Shown: positions 27,194 through 34,442 of the stretch, in pieces | Numbering within the stretch: position 1 is the stretch's first letter | Layout: each line of letters opens with the position of its first letter | Assembly: GCF_027945075.1 (NCBI RefSeq) | Contig: NZ_CP116034.1 | Coordinates: 1,426,001-1,490,000 of the forward strand | Origin: Chryseobacterium sp. CY350 | Lineage (GTDB): Bacteria > Bacteroidota > Bacteroidia > Flavobacteriales > Weeksellaceae | Length of the DNA stretch: 64,000 bases | Reading direction: 5' to 3' | Position numbers and translations under genes: made by a program | The notes under the pieces: generated by a model | The model's database searches: none | The model's input: only the letters and a program-made list of their open reading frames with translations | Told to the model about the DNA's origin: nothing

Positions 27194-28438
27194 ATGAAAA
27201 GAATCGTCATTACAGGAATGGGCGTTGTAAGCCCGTTAGCTTGTGAAAAAGAAATCTTTTGGGAAAAAATCCTGAATGGAGAATCTGGTGTAGGAGACCT
27301 TACAAAGTTAGATTCATCCAATTATAAAGGTGCAACCCGCGCTGCCGAAGTAGATCTTGAGAAAGATTATAACAATCCGGAATTACTGAAGCATTTTAAA
27401 CCTTACGGAAAAGCTGTGACTTATGCTGCTGCTGCTGTAGATATGGGACTGAAAGATGCCGGTTTTGGTAAAAGATTTACAGAGAAAAACAATTATGGAA
27501 TCATCTTAGGCACTACAAATGGCAATCAGGACATTGTAGAACGCATCGTAGATAAGTGGAGTCTGGAAATGGAACATGAGGATTTAACTACTAAAGCAGC
27601 TAAAACCCTTACCTATTTCAGACCCATAGAACTGAGTGCAAGTATTGCAAAATTTTATAATCTTGGCGGAACAAATATGGTGATACCAACTGCCTGTGCA
27701 GCAGGTAATTACGCGATTGGTACTGCGTATTCTATGATCCGTGAAGGTAGATCTTCGATCATTATTGCCGGAGGAGCAGATCCTTTCACAAGATCATGTT
27801 ATACTGTTTTTTACAGATTGGGAGCAATGTCCAAAGACAACTGCAAACCATTTGATCAGAACAGAAACGGAATGGTTGTAGGAGAAGGAGCGGCAGTTTT
27901 AGTTCTTGAAGAGCTGGAACACGCACTGGCGAGAGGCGCAAAAATATACGGCGAAATTAAAGGATACGGTTTGGCTTGTGACGCTTATGATCCTACAGCA
28001 CCGGAACCTTCCGGATCTGGAGCTACCCTTTCGATGAACAATGCATTAAAATCTAGTAATGTTGATAAAAACAGCATTACATATGTTAGTGCGCACGGAA
28101 CAGGAACTAAGGCAAATGATGCGCATGAGATCAATGCGATGAGCAATGTATTCGGTGAAGATATCAAAACAATGTATGTAAATGGAATTAAATCTATGTT
28201 AGGACATTGTATGGGAGCTGCAAGTGCATTGGAAGCTGTTACAGCAACTCTTTCTTTACATTATCAAAAAGTTCCTAAAAACCGTAATACCGTAAAGATT
28301 GATGAGGCTTTCAAAACCCATTTCCTTATCCAGCCTTCTTCTGAGATTGAAAATAAAGTAGATCATGTCCTTAGTAATTCGTTCGCTTTTGGCGGAAATA
28401 TATGTAGCGTAATATTCAGTAAATATGACAGCAAATAA
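27194..28438 (+). CDS. Ketosynthase (KAS II / type II PKS KS-alpha)
   Basis: This 414-residue condensing enzyme is catalytically complete. C168 is in PTACAAGNYAIG, one His is in SAHGTGTKANDAHE, and the second is in KSMLGHCMGAASALE. It adds C2 units from malonyl-ACP. It overlaps the next condensing-enzyme gene by 14 nt, and that partner lacks the active Cys, so the two look like a KS-alpha / chain-length-factor pair as in type II polyketide and aryl-polyene systems. Side-chain synthesis for the quinolone is the simplest role. Confidence 0.87.
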   Translation: MKRIVITGMGVVSPLACEKEIFWEKILNGESGVGDLTKLDSSNYKGATRAAEVDLEKDYNNPELLKHFKPYGKAVTYAAAAVDMGLKDAGFGKRFTEKNNYGIILGTTNGNQDIVERIVDKWSLEMEHEDLTTKAAKTLTYFRPIELSASIAKFYNLGGTNMVIPTACAAGNYAIGTAYSMIREGRSSIIIAGGADPFTRSCYTVFYRLGAMSKDNCKPFDQNRNGMVVGEGAAVLVLEELEHALARGAKIYGEIKGYGLACDAYDPTAPEPSGSGATLSMNNALKSSNVDKNSITYVSAHGTGTKANDAHEINAMSNVFGEDIKTMYVNGIKSMLGHCMGAASALEAVTATLSLHYQKVPKNRNTVKIDEAFKTHFLIQPSSEIENKVDHVLSNSFAFGGNICSVIFSKYDSK

Positions 28439-29468
28439 TACTTCAAATAAAGATATAGTAATTTCCGCTATCGGTTTTAACAGCCCGTACGGAACAGAAA
28501 TAGATAATTATTTCTGCCAAAATGAATCAGAAAATAAAAATTTAATTATAGAAGATCATGATCCGCAGAAGTTTTTAAAACCAAAAGGACAGCGATTTCT
28601 TAATAAAGCAACATTAGTCTACGGAAATGTAGCCTTTCATGCTATCAACAATAGAGATTTAAAATCAAAAATTGATGAAACTCCTGAGAGAATTGGTCTT
28701 TATGACGGAACAGAACTTTCTAATCTGGAAGACTGCTTTATATTTGATTTAACAGCAAAAAATCAAGGTCCGGATCGTGTGAGCCCAATGAAAGCTCCAA
28801 GCACTATTGCTAATGCAGCAGCAAGCCAGATGGCTATTCAGGCGGGAATAAAAGGCCCTAACTTCAGCGTCTGTGCAGGTATGGCGGGTAGTCTTCAGGC
28901 TTTGGATATCGCTACTCTCCACCTAAAGCAAGGAATTACAGATTACGGCGTGATTGCTTCTACCGAGATCAGAAATTATTATCAGGAATCTATTCGCAGA
29001 GGGAATGAAAGTCATCATAGAAACATATCTCCGGAACTGGGAATTGCTATGGTATTGGAACGTAGAGAAACGCTGATACTGGAAGGAAAAAAACCTTTAG
29101 CTACAATAAAAAAGATACATTCTGAAACTCACACTGAAGATTTACCGATAGAAGCATTTTTATTCCAAAATATTTCAAATATGGCGGATCAATATAGTTT
29201 CGATACTGTAATTTTTTCCGGAGGAACCTCTACTATCAATGAAAAAGTATTCGAAGAAGTGCTGAAAAAGAATGGTTTAAATATGTCTGTTATTTATCCG
29301 GAAACTTTATTCGGTGACAATGATAATGCAGGAGGAATGCTGGGAATTGCTTACGGTATTGCAATATTTGAAGGGAAAAACGTATACAAAACTGATAAAG
29401 AAAACATACTTGTACTTTCCTCAGATAAGACGGGAACAGTGATTTTAACCGTAATTGAAAAAGCATAA
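28425..29468 (+). CDS. KS-beta / chain-length-factor-like protein without active-site Cys
   Basis: This 347-residue thiolase-fold protein is shorter than its neighbour. Counting from GPNFSVCAGMAGSLQ, the catalytic Cys position holds Met153; a Cys occurs three residues earlier (C150), off the nucleophile position. The usual HGTGT block is not recognisable. A non-catalytic partner in an overlapping gene directly after the active ketosynthase is the pattern of chain-length factors, which form heterodimers with KS-alpha and set chain length. The real chain length cannot be predicted from sequence here. Confidence 0.75.
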   Translation: MTANNTSNKDIVISAIGFNSPYGTEIDNYFCQNESENKNLIIEDHDPQKFLKPKGQRFLNKATLVYGNVAFHAINNRDLKSKIDETPERIGLYDGTELSNLEDCFIFDLTAKNQGPDRVSPMKAPSTIANAAASQMAIQAGIKGPNFSVCAGMAGSLQALDIATLHLKQGITDYGVIASTEIRNYYQESIRRGNESHHRNISPELGIAMVLERRETLILEGKKPLATIKKIHSETHTEDLPIEAFLFQNISNMADQYSFDTVIFSGGTSTINEKVFEEVLKKNGLNMSVIYPETLFGDNDNAGGMLGIAYGIAIFEGKNVYKTDKENILVLSSDKTGTVILTVIEKA

Positions 29469-29471
29469 TAA

Positions 29472-29954
29472 ATGGAAACAATATTAGAAGCATATCAGAT
29501 CACTCAAATTTTAAAGTATCGTCATCCCTTTCTTCTCGTTGATAAGGTAACGGGATATATTCCTGGTAAAGAGCTGACAGCGGTAAAAGCAGTTTCTATG
29601 GGAGAACCTTATTTTGCAGGTCATTTTCCGGATTTCCCGATCATGCCGGGAGTACTTATTACTGAAGCATTAGCACAGGCATCGTCTCTGATGTTGGCTT
29701 TAGACGATCTTGGATGGGAAGCTGGAAAGCCAATTCCGTCAGCCGATAGACCAGTGATAGGTGTTTTGGGAAGCACACAGATCAGTTTCCTGAAATCTGT
29801 ATTGCCGGGAAGCATGTTACATCTTGAGGTAAGCATAGACTGGCGAAAAGGTTCTGCGTGTTCCATTAATGTAAAAGCATCAGTAGAAGGTTCTGTTTGT
29901 GCCAAAGGAAAAGTAACAGTGATGTCTATTGATAAAAGTAAACTTTTCGGTTAA
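29472..29954 (+). CDS. fabZ: 3-hydroxyacyl-ACP dehydratase, FabZ-type
   Basis: A 160-residue hot-dog-fold protein. It carries the FabZ signature GHFPDFPIMPGVLITEALAQ starting near residue 53, which supplies the catalytic His and Glu, and an early ILKYRHPFLLVDKV block. It removes water from 3-hydroxyacyl-ACP to give trans-2-enoyl-ACP. It starts 3 nt after the chain-length-factor stop and abuts the thioesterase start. No enoyl reductase gene of a recognised family is present nearby, so double bonds may be kept. Confidence 0.9.
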   Translation: METILEAYQITQILKYRHPFLLVDKVTGYIPGKELTAVKAVSMGEPYFAGHFPDFPIMPGVLITEALAQASSLMLALDDLGWEAGKPIPSADRPVIGVLGSTQISFLKSVLPGSMLHLEVSIDWRKGSACSINVKASVEGSVCAKGKVTVMSIDKSKLFG

Positions 29955-30683
29955 ATGAAGCATAAAACACTATTGTTCTGTATTCCTTATGCAGGTGGGT
30001 CGTCCACTTCAATGTCTAATGTAGCCAATGTTTTGAACTCAGAAGACTTGGAAGTGCATTATGTAGAATTACCGGGAAGAGGAATGAGAAGTGAAGAACC
30101 CTTCCACTCAACATTAGAGGAAACGATAGAAGATATATCGGCGAAGATCAAGAGCACATTACAAAGTACAGATCAACCTTTTATATTGTGGGGACACAGT
30201 ATGGGATCGGTTTTATCATTACTTGTATCGTTTAAAATTCAGGAGGATTATAATTGTAGAGGATTAATCGTGTCAGGTATGCGCGCTCCTCTATTTAAAT
30301 CAACAAAGCAACCGTTATCCCGAGAAAAACGAAACGCATTGCTTGTTGACATTCTCCCCACAAAATATGAAAGAAGCAAGAACGCTCCACTTTTTCAGAG
30401 GGTGCAACAGAAACGGATAGAAATTATGGAAAAAGATGTTGCTCTGTTAGAAGAGAATCCTATTGCAGACTGGTCTTCGATCATCATTAAAAGTCCTTTG
30501 GCAGTAATCATAGCAGAAGACGACGAACTTTATGACAACAAAGATTGTTATCTGCGATGGAATCATCATACATCCAGTGCGACAAGTTATTTTCCGGTCA
30601 AAGGCGGTCATTTCTTTATGTTTCAGTATCCTTCGCAGACATCTGCTTTGATCAAAACAATAATAAATGATTTAAAATATTAA
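29955..30683 (+). CDS. Type II thioesterase (alpha/beta hydrolase)
   Basis: This 242-residue protein has the type II thioesterase features of PKS and NRPS clusters. FCIPYAGGSSTSM is near the start, ELPGRGMRSEEP follows, the nucleophile Ser is in LWGHSMGSVLS near residue 81, the Asp is in AEDDELYDN and the His is in KGGHFFMFQ. It most likely edits the carrier protein by removing stalled acyl groups, or releases the chain. Its ATG directly follows the dehydratase stop codon. Confidence 0.87.
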   Translation: MKHKTLLFCIPYAGGSSTSMSNVANVLNSEDLEVHYVELPGRGMRSEEPFHSTLEETIEDISAKIKSTLQSTDQPFILWGHSMGSVLSLLVSFKIQEDYNCRGLIVSGMRAPLFKSTKQPLSREKRNALLVDILPTKYERSKNAPLFQRVQQKRIEIMEKDVALLEENPIADWSSIIIKSPLAVIIAEDDELYDNKDCYLRWNHHTSSATSYFPVKGGHFFMFQYPSQTSALIKTIINDLKY

Positions 30684-30698
30684 ATCCATAAAAAAAAC

Positions 30699-32099
30699 AT
30701 GATTTCTTCATTACATATAGATTCTGAATACTCAGAGAACTTCGACATAAAAAATTTTTATGTCCATTTGAGAGAAAAAAGCAATAGCTCGATTTGGTTT
30801 GAAGTTTCCGAAGCGGTAAACAGTGAAAATCACAGGCTCATCTTTATTGCGGCAGAACCTATCGCTTCTTTACAGTCAAATAATGTTAATGAACTTCAAT
30901 GTACATCAGGAAATGATGTGGTAACATATAACGTAAGCGGAGAAGTTTTTTGGACTAAAGTTGGTGAATGGCAGAAAAAACATAATCCTGATCATTCTCA
31001 TCCCTATAACGGATTGCTGGGTTTTAGCAGCTATGGTTCTATACAGCTTGTTGAAAATATATTTTTGAAAAAATATGACGAGGAAAGTCATCTCGGCCAA
31101 TTACCTCTTTTTAAGTTTTCCCTTTATCGGTATATCTATGTTTTTAATGTCACGCTTTCTAAGGTTGTTTGCATCAATAACTTTTATGAGGGTGAAAACC
31201 GAGAAATTGGCGATATGAAGAAATGGCTTGAAAACAGTCAAGTCAGTGATTTAAAAGAATTTTCAATTTCCGAAAATGAAGAAATCGACTGCACGGAAGA
31301 AGAATTTTTAGAGAAAGTTGACAGGGCAAAACATCATTGTCAGGTAGGTGACGTTTTTCAGTTGGTTGTTTCCAGACGATTTTCCAGGAATTATGTTGGA
31401 GATCCCTGGACATTTTTCATCAAATTAAAAAACAACAGTGCGCAATACTATTTCTTTTTGGATGAGGAAAATTATAAAATCGCAGGAGCGTCACCAGAAA
31501 CCCATTTCAGATCTAGCAACGGTGTAGGAGTCGTAAAGCCTATTGCAGGAACGTACCGAAAAACGATGAATAAAAATGAAGATGCATTACTCGAAGAAAA
31601 GCTTTTAGCGGATCCTAAAGAAAATGCAGAACACAATATGCTTATTGACCTGGCAAGAAATGATCTGAGTAAATATGCAGATAATGTATACATCAGCAAA
31701 CTGAAAACCATTGAGCATTACAATAATGTCATTCATATTGTGAGTGAGGTTCAGGGGAAAATGAATACAGACTGCAATCCTATTCGATTAATTAAGGAAT
31801 TTTTGCCTGCAGGAACTTTAAGTGGCGCCCCAAAATACAGAGCTATTCAGCTTATTGATGAAATAGAAAGCAGCTACCGCTCGTATTATGGTGGATTACT
31901 CGGATGGATCGGTTTTAATAATGATATTAATACCTGTATTCTTATAAGAAGCGCGCTGTTCGAGAACGGAATGATGATTTATCGTGCAGGAGCCGGAGTC
32001 GTTATATCTTCTGAACCTCAAAAGGAACTGGAAGAAGTAATCAATAAAATCACACTGATACTAAACACTTTAAAGGAATTTCCATCCTATAAATTATGA
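30699..32099 (+). CDS. trpE: Anthranilate synthase component I (TrpE/PhnA type)
   Basis: This 466-residue chorismate-utilising enzyme shows KPIAGTYRKT, with Ala where aminodeoxychorismate synthases (PabB) usually carry Lys. It also has PAGTLSGAPKYRAIQLIDE and YYGGLLGWIGF, all typical of anthranilate synthases. With the glutaminase encoded next it makes anthranilate from chorismate and glutamine. No other tryptophan genes are nearby, so this copy is expected to supply anthranilate to the PqsA-like ligase, as PhnAB does in Pseudomonas. Feedback control by Trp cannot be judged with certainty. Its stop overlaps the next start by ATGA. Confidence 0.88.
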   Translation: MISSLHIDSEYSENFDIKNFYVHLREKSNSSIWFEVSEAVNSENHRLIFIAAEPIASLQSNNVNELQCTSGNDVVTYNVSGEVFWTKVGEWQKKHNPDHSHPYNGLLGFSSYGSIQLVENIFLKKYDEESHLGQLPLFKFSLYRYIYVFNVTLSKVVCINNFYEGENREIGDMKKWLENSQVSDLKEFSISENEEIDCTEEEFLEKVDRAKHHCQVGDVFQLVVSRRFSRNYVGDPWTFFIKLKNNSAQYYFFLDEENYKIAGASPETHFRSSNGVGVVKPIAGTYRKTMNKNEDALLEEKLLADPKENAEHNMLIDLARNDLSKYADNVYISKLKTIEHYNNVIHIVSEVQGKMNTDCNPIRLIKEFLPAGTLSGAPKYRAIQLIDEIESSYRSYYGGLLGWIGFNNDINTCILIRSALFENGMMIYRAGAGVVISSEPQKELEEVINKITLILNTLKEFPSYKL

Positions 32100-32665
32100 A
32101 AAAAATATTACTTGTAGATAATTATGACTCATTTACTTACAACCTCAAACAACTTGTTTCTGAATGTTGTGACTATAAAATTGATGTCTTTAGAAATGAT
32201 ACATTTCAGATGGAATTAGTTGAAGAGTATGATGCTGTGATCCTTTCTCCGGGTCCCGGTATTCCGCAAGATGCAGGACAATGCATTCCATTGATTGAGA
32301 ATTTCAAAGATAAAAAAAAAATATTGGGAATTTGTTTGGGACATCAGGCAATTGGGGTGGCTTTCGGTGCCAACCTTATTAATACGTCTCATGTATATCA
32401 TGGTGTAAGTTCTATAATAGCACTGAATAACAATGAAAAGATATACACAGAACTCCCTGAAAACATACAAGTTGCAAGATACCACAGTTGGGTGGTAGAA
32501 AATAACAATTTACCTGATGATCTTGTCATAACATCTAGTGATGATAAAAATACCATCATGTCTATCCGTCATGATAAATATGATATTACTGGGTTGCAAT
32601 ATCACCCTGAAAGCTTTCTTACTCCGGCGGGAAAAAAGATCATACAAAACTGGATTAATTCTTAA
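32096..32665 (+). CDS. trpG: Anthranilate synthase component II, glutamine amidotransferase (TrpG/PhnB type)
   Basis: A 189-residue class I amidotransferase. The oxyanion region is LSPGPGIPQDAG, the nucleophile Cys is in GICLGHQAIGVAFG near residue 79, and the His-Glu pair is in LQYHPESFLTPAG near residue 172. It delivers ammonia from glutamine to component I. TrpG and PabA are hard to tell apart; the TrpE-like partner decides for anthranilate. Four-base overlap with component I implies coupled translation and an equimolar complex. Confidence 0.88.
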   Translation: MKKILLVDNYDSFTYNLKQLVSECCDYKIDVFRNDTFQMELVEEYDAVILSPGPGIPQDAGQCIPLIENFKDKKKILGICLGHQAIGVAFGANLINTSHVYHGVSSIIALNNNEKIYTELPENIQVARYHSWVVENNNLPDDLVITSSDDKNTIMSIRHDKYDITGLQYHPESFLTPAGKKIIQNWINS

Positions 32666-32672
32666 AAGTAAA

Positions 32673-33071
32673 ATGAACGTTCCGGGATATTTTTTAATCA
32701 CTATTTTTCTTTCTATTGCTCTCCTGCATATTTATTGGGCAATAGGAGGATCATGGGGAAAAAATCTGGCAATACCTACTACAGAAAAAGGAATTGCTCT
32801 TTTTCAACCAAGTGCTTTATCATGCGCTTTAATAGGCGCTTTATTTATCCTTTTTTCACTTTCTATTGCATTTCGCGGTAGATTCTCATCATTCATATTT
32901 TGGGTCATGGTCTTCATCTTTTTTTTGAGAGCCATTGGCGATTTCAGATATGTCGGGTTCTTCAAGAAAATAAAGAAGACTCCATTTGCTGAAAGAGATA
33001 CTCATTTCTACAGTCCATTATGCTTATTAATAAGCCTTTTAATACTATTACAACTAAAATTATTTAAATAA
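32673..33071 (+). CDS. DUF3995 membrane protein
   Basis: This 132-residue protein has four predicted membrane helices and the DUF3995 pattern LHIYWAIGGSWG near residue 18 and FFLRAIGDFRYVG near residue 86. The ATG at 32673, 7 nt after the amidotransferase stop, is preferred to an in-frame upstream ATG at 32538 that lies within the previous gene. The function is unknown. Its position at the end of the biosynthetic operon suggests a membrane role such as export or self-protection, which is speculation. Confidence 0.7.
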   Translation: MNVPGYFLITIFLSIALLHIYWAIGGSWGKNLAIPTTEKGIALFQPSALSCALIGALFILFSLSIAFRGRFSSFIFWVMVFIFFLRAIGDFRYVGFFKKIKKTPFAERDTHFYSPLCLLISLLILLQLKLFK

Positions 33072-33077
33072 TTACGC

Positions 33078-34304
33078 ATGAAAAACAAAAAATTATTTTT
33101 TCTACCCTTAATATTTTTGGGTATGGTATCTTGTCAGAATGACGATATCTATGAGCCAATAAGTGAGGCAGACGTTAATGTTTCGGCATTATCCAGTGCA
33201 AGGATCTCAAGCACGATGATGGCTGCTTTCGGAGATAATATTGATCTTGATAACCTTCAAAATTATTCAAACCAGGCTATACCAAGCTATGCGAATAAGG
33301 ATAATACGCCATTTTTAAATCCCATTACGAATGCAGGAGCTACATTGGGGAGAGTTTTGTTCTACGATAAGAAACTTTCTTCAAATGACGCCATCTCATG
33401 CTCCAGTTGTCACAAACAAGAGTTAGCATTTGGGGATAACGATTTAGCAAGTCAGGGTGTTAACGGACAAACCGGAAGACATTCAACAAGATTAGTAAAC
33501 GCAAGATATTCTCTTGAAACCCGATTCTTTTGGGACAAAAGAGCATCTTCATTGGAGACTCAGACCACAATGCCTGTGAAAGACCATATCGAAATGGGCT
33601 TTAGCGGTACAAATGGTGACCAGTCGATAAGCGATCTGATTATAAAACTTCAAGCTGTGCCTTATTATCAAGAACTATTTACTAAAGCCTATGGCAGTTC
33701 TGCTATCACTGAAAAAAAATTGCAGAACGCTTTAGCTCAATTTGTGAGAAGTATTGTTTCTTTTGATTCTAAATATGACCAAGGTAGAGCTGCTACATTT
33801 TCAGATTTTACGCCCTTCCCTAATTATACTGCAGAAGAAAATTTAGGCAAAAAACTTTTTATGGACATACCGATTTTAAGCTTACTTGTTACAGGTGATC
33901 GTCTAGCTGGCGGACTTGGATGTGCAGGTTGTCATGGCGCACCAGAATTTAGCATGTTACCTATCTCCGGTAACAACGGGATTATTAATAAGATCGATGG
34001 TAGCGGGCTTGATCTGAATGTGACCAGATCTCCGTCATTAAGAGATCTTGTAAACAGCGCCGGCGTACCAAACGGACCAATGATGCATTCTGGTCTTATT
34101 ACTACTTTGGAAGGCGTGGTAGATCACTACAACAATGTTCCTAAAAATATCCAAAATACTAATCTGGATATTCGTTTAGCCTTAGGCAATAGTTTGAGAG
34201 TTACAGATAAAGAAAAGAAAGCACTTGTTGCATTCCTTAAAACACTATCTGGAAATAATATTTACACAGATAGCAAATGGTCAAATCCTTTTGTTACTCA
34301 ATAA
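33078..34304 (+). CDS. Di-haem cytochrome c peroxidase / MauG-family lipoprotein
   Basis: This 408-residue exported lipoprotein (MKNKKLFFLPLIFLGMVSC, lipobox GMVSC) has two CxxCH haem sites: SCSSCHKQELAFGD near residue 112 and LGCAGCHGAPEF near residue 283. Other family landmarks are LGRVLFYDKKLS, FFWDKRASSLE and the terminal LVAFLKTL. Such proteins reduce hydrogen peroxide or carry out MauG-like oxidations in the periplasm. It starts 6 nt after the DUF3995 gene and is followed by the terminator, so it belongs to the same transcript. A role in tailoring or in protecting the respiratory chain from quinoline N-oxides is possible but not shown. Confidence 0.85.
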   Translation: MKNKKLFFLPLIFLGMVSCQNDDIYEPISEADVNVSALSSARISSTMMAAFGDNIDLDNLQNYSNQAIPSYANKDNTPFLNPITNAGATLGRVLFYDKKLSSNDAISCSSCHKQELAFGDNDLASQGVNGQTGRHSTRLVNARYSLETRFFWDKRASSLETQTTMPVKDHIEMGFSGTNGDQSISDLIIKLQAVPYYQELFTKAYGSSAITEKKLQNALAQFVRSIVSFDSKYDQGRAATFSDFTPFPNYTAEENLGKKLFMDIPILSLLVTGDRLAGGLGCAGCHGAPEFSMLPISGNNGIINKIDGSGLDLNVTRSPSLRDLVNSAGVPNGPMMHSGLITTLEGVVDHYNNVPKNIQNTNLDIRLALGNSLRVTDKEKKALVAFLKTLSGNNIYTDSKWSNPFVTQ

Positions 34305-34326
34305 TCCAAATTTTTATTGTTAATGT

Positions 34327-34363
34327 AAAAACGAGTATTCCTAAGTGATTACTCGTTTTTTTT
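34327..34363. terminator. Terminator of the biosynthetic operon
   Basis: An 11-bp perfect stem AAAAACGAGTA / TACTCGTTTTT is followed by more T on the plus strand, 23 nt after the peroxidase stop. The A-run on the left arm lets it also serve the convergent regulator gene. Confidence 0.85.
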
Positions 34364-34442
34364 ATAAAAAATTCAATATTTGTTTGCTGAAACTAATGGA
34401 TGACTACAAATAGAAAGTAAGCAAACCTTAAAATAAGAATAA

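Noticed and set aside
16934..32099. Flexirubin or standard aryl-polyene cluster
   Set aside because: KS, CLF-like, KR, DH, ACP and thioesterase would fit, but the ligase, three KAS III proteins, PqsE-like hydrolase, PqsL-like monooxygenase and anthranilate synthase point to a quinolone core. No DarA/DarB-type resorcinol enzymes or tyrosine ammonia-lyase are present.
30699..32665. Aminodeoxychorismate synthase (PabB/PabA) for folate or a p-aminobenzoate-based product
   Set aside because: KPIAGT (Ala, not Lys) and PAGTLSGAPK favour anthranilate synthase, and the PqsA-like ligase fits anthranilate. An aminodeoxychorismate role is less likely but not fully excluded.
32538..32672. Upstream extension of the DUF3995 gene
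   Set aside because: It lies inside the amidotransferase gene. The ATG at 32673 gives the family's normal N-terminus and operon-like spacing.
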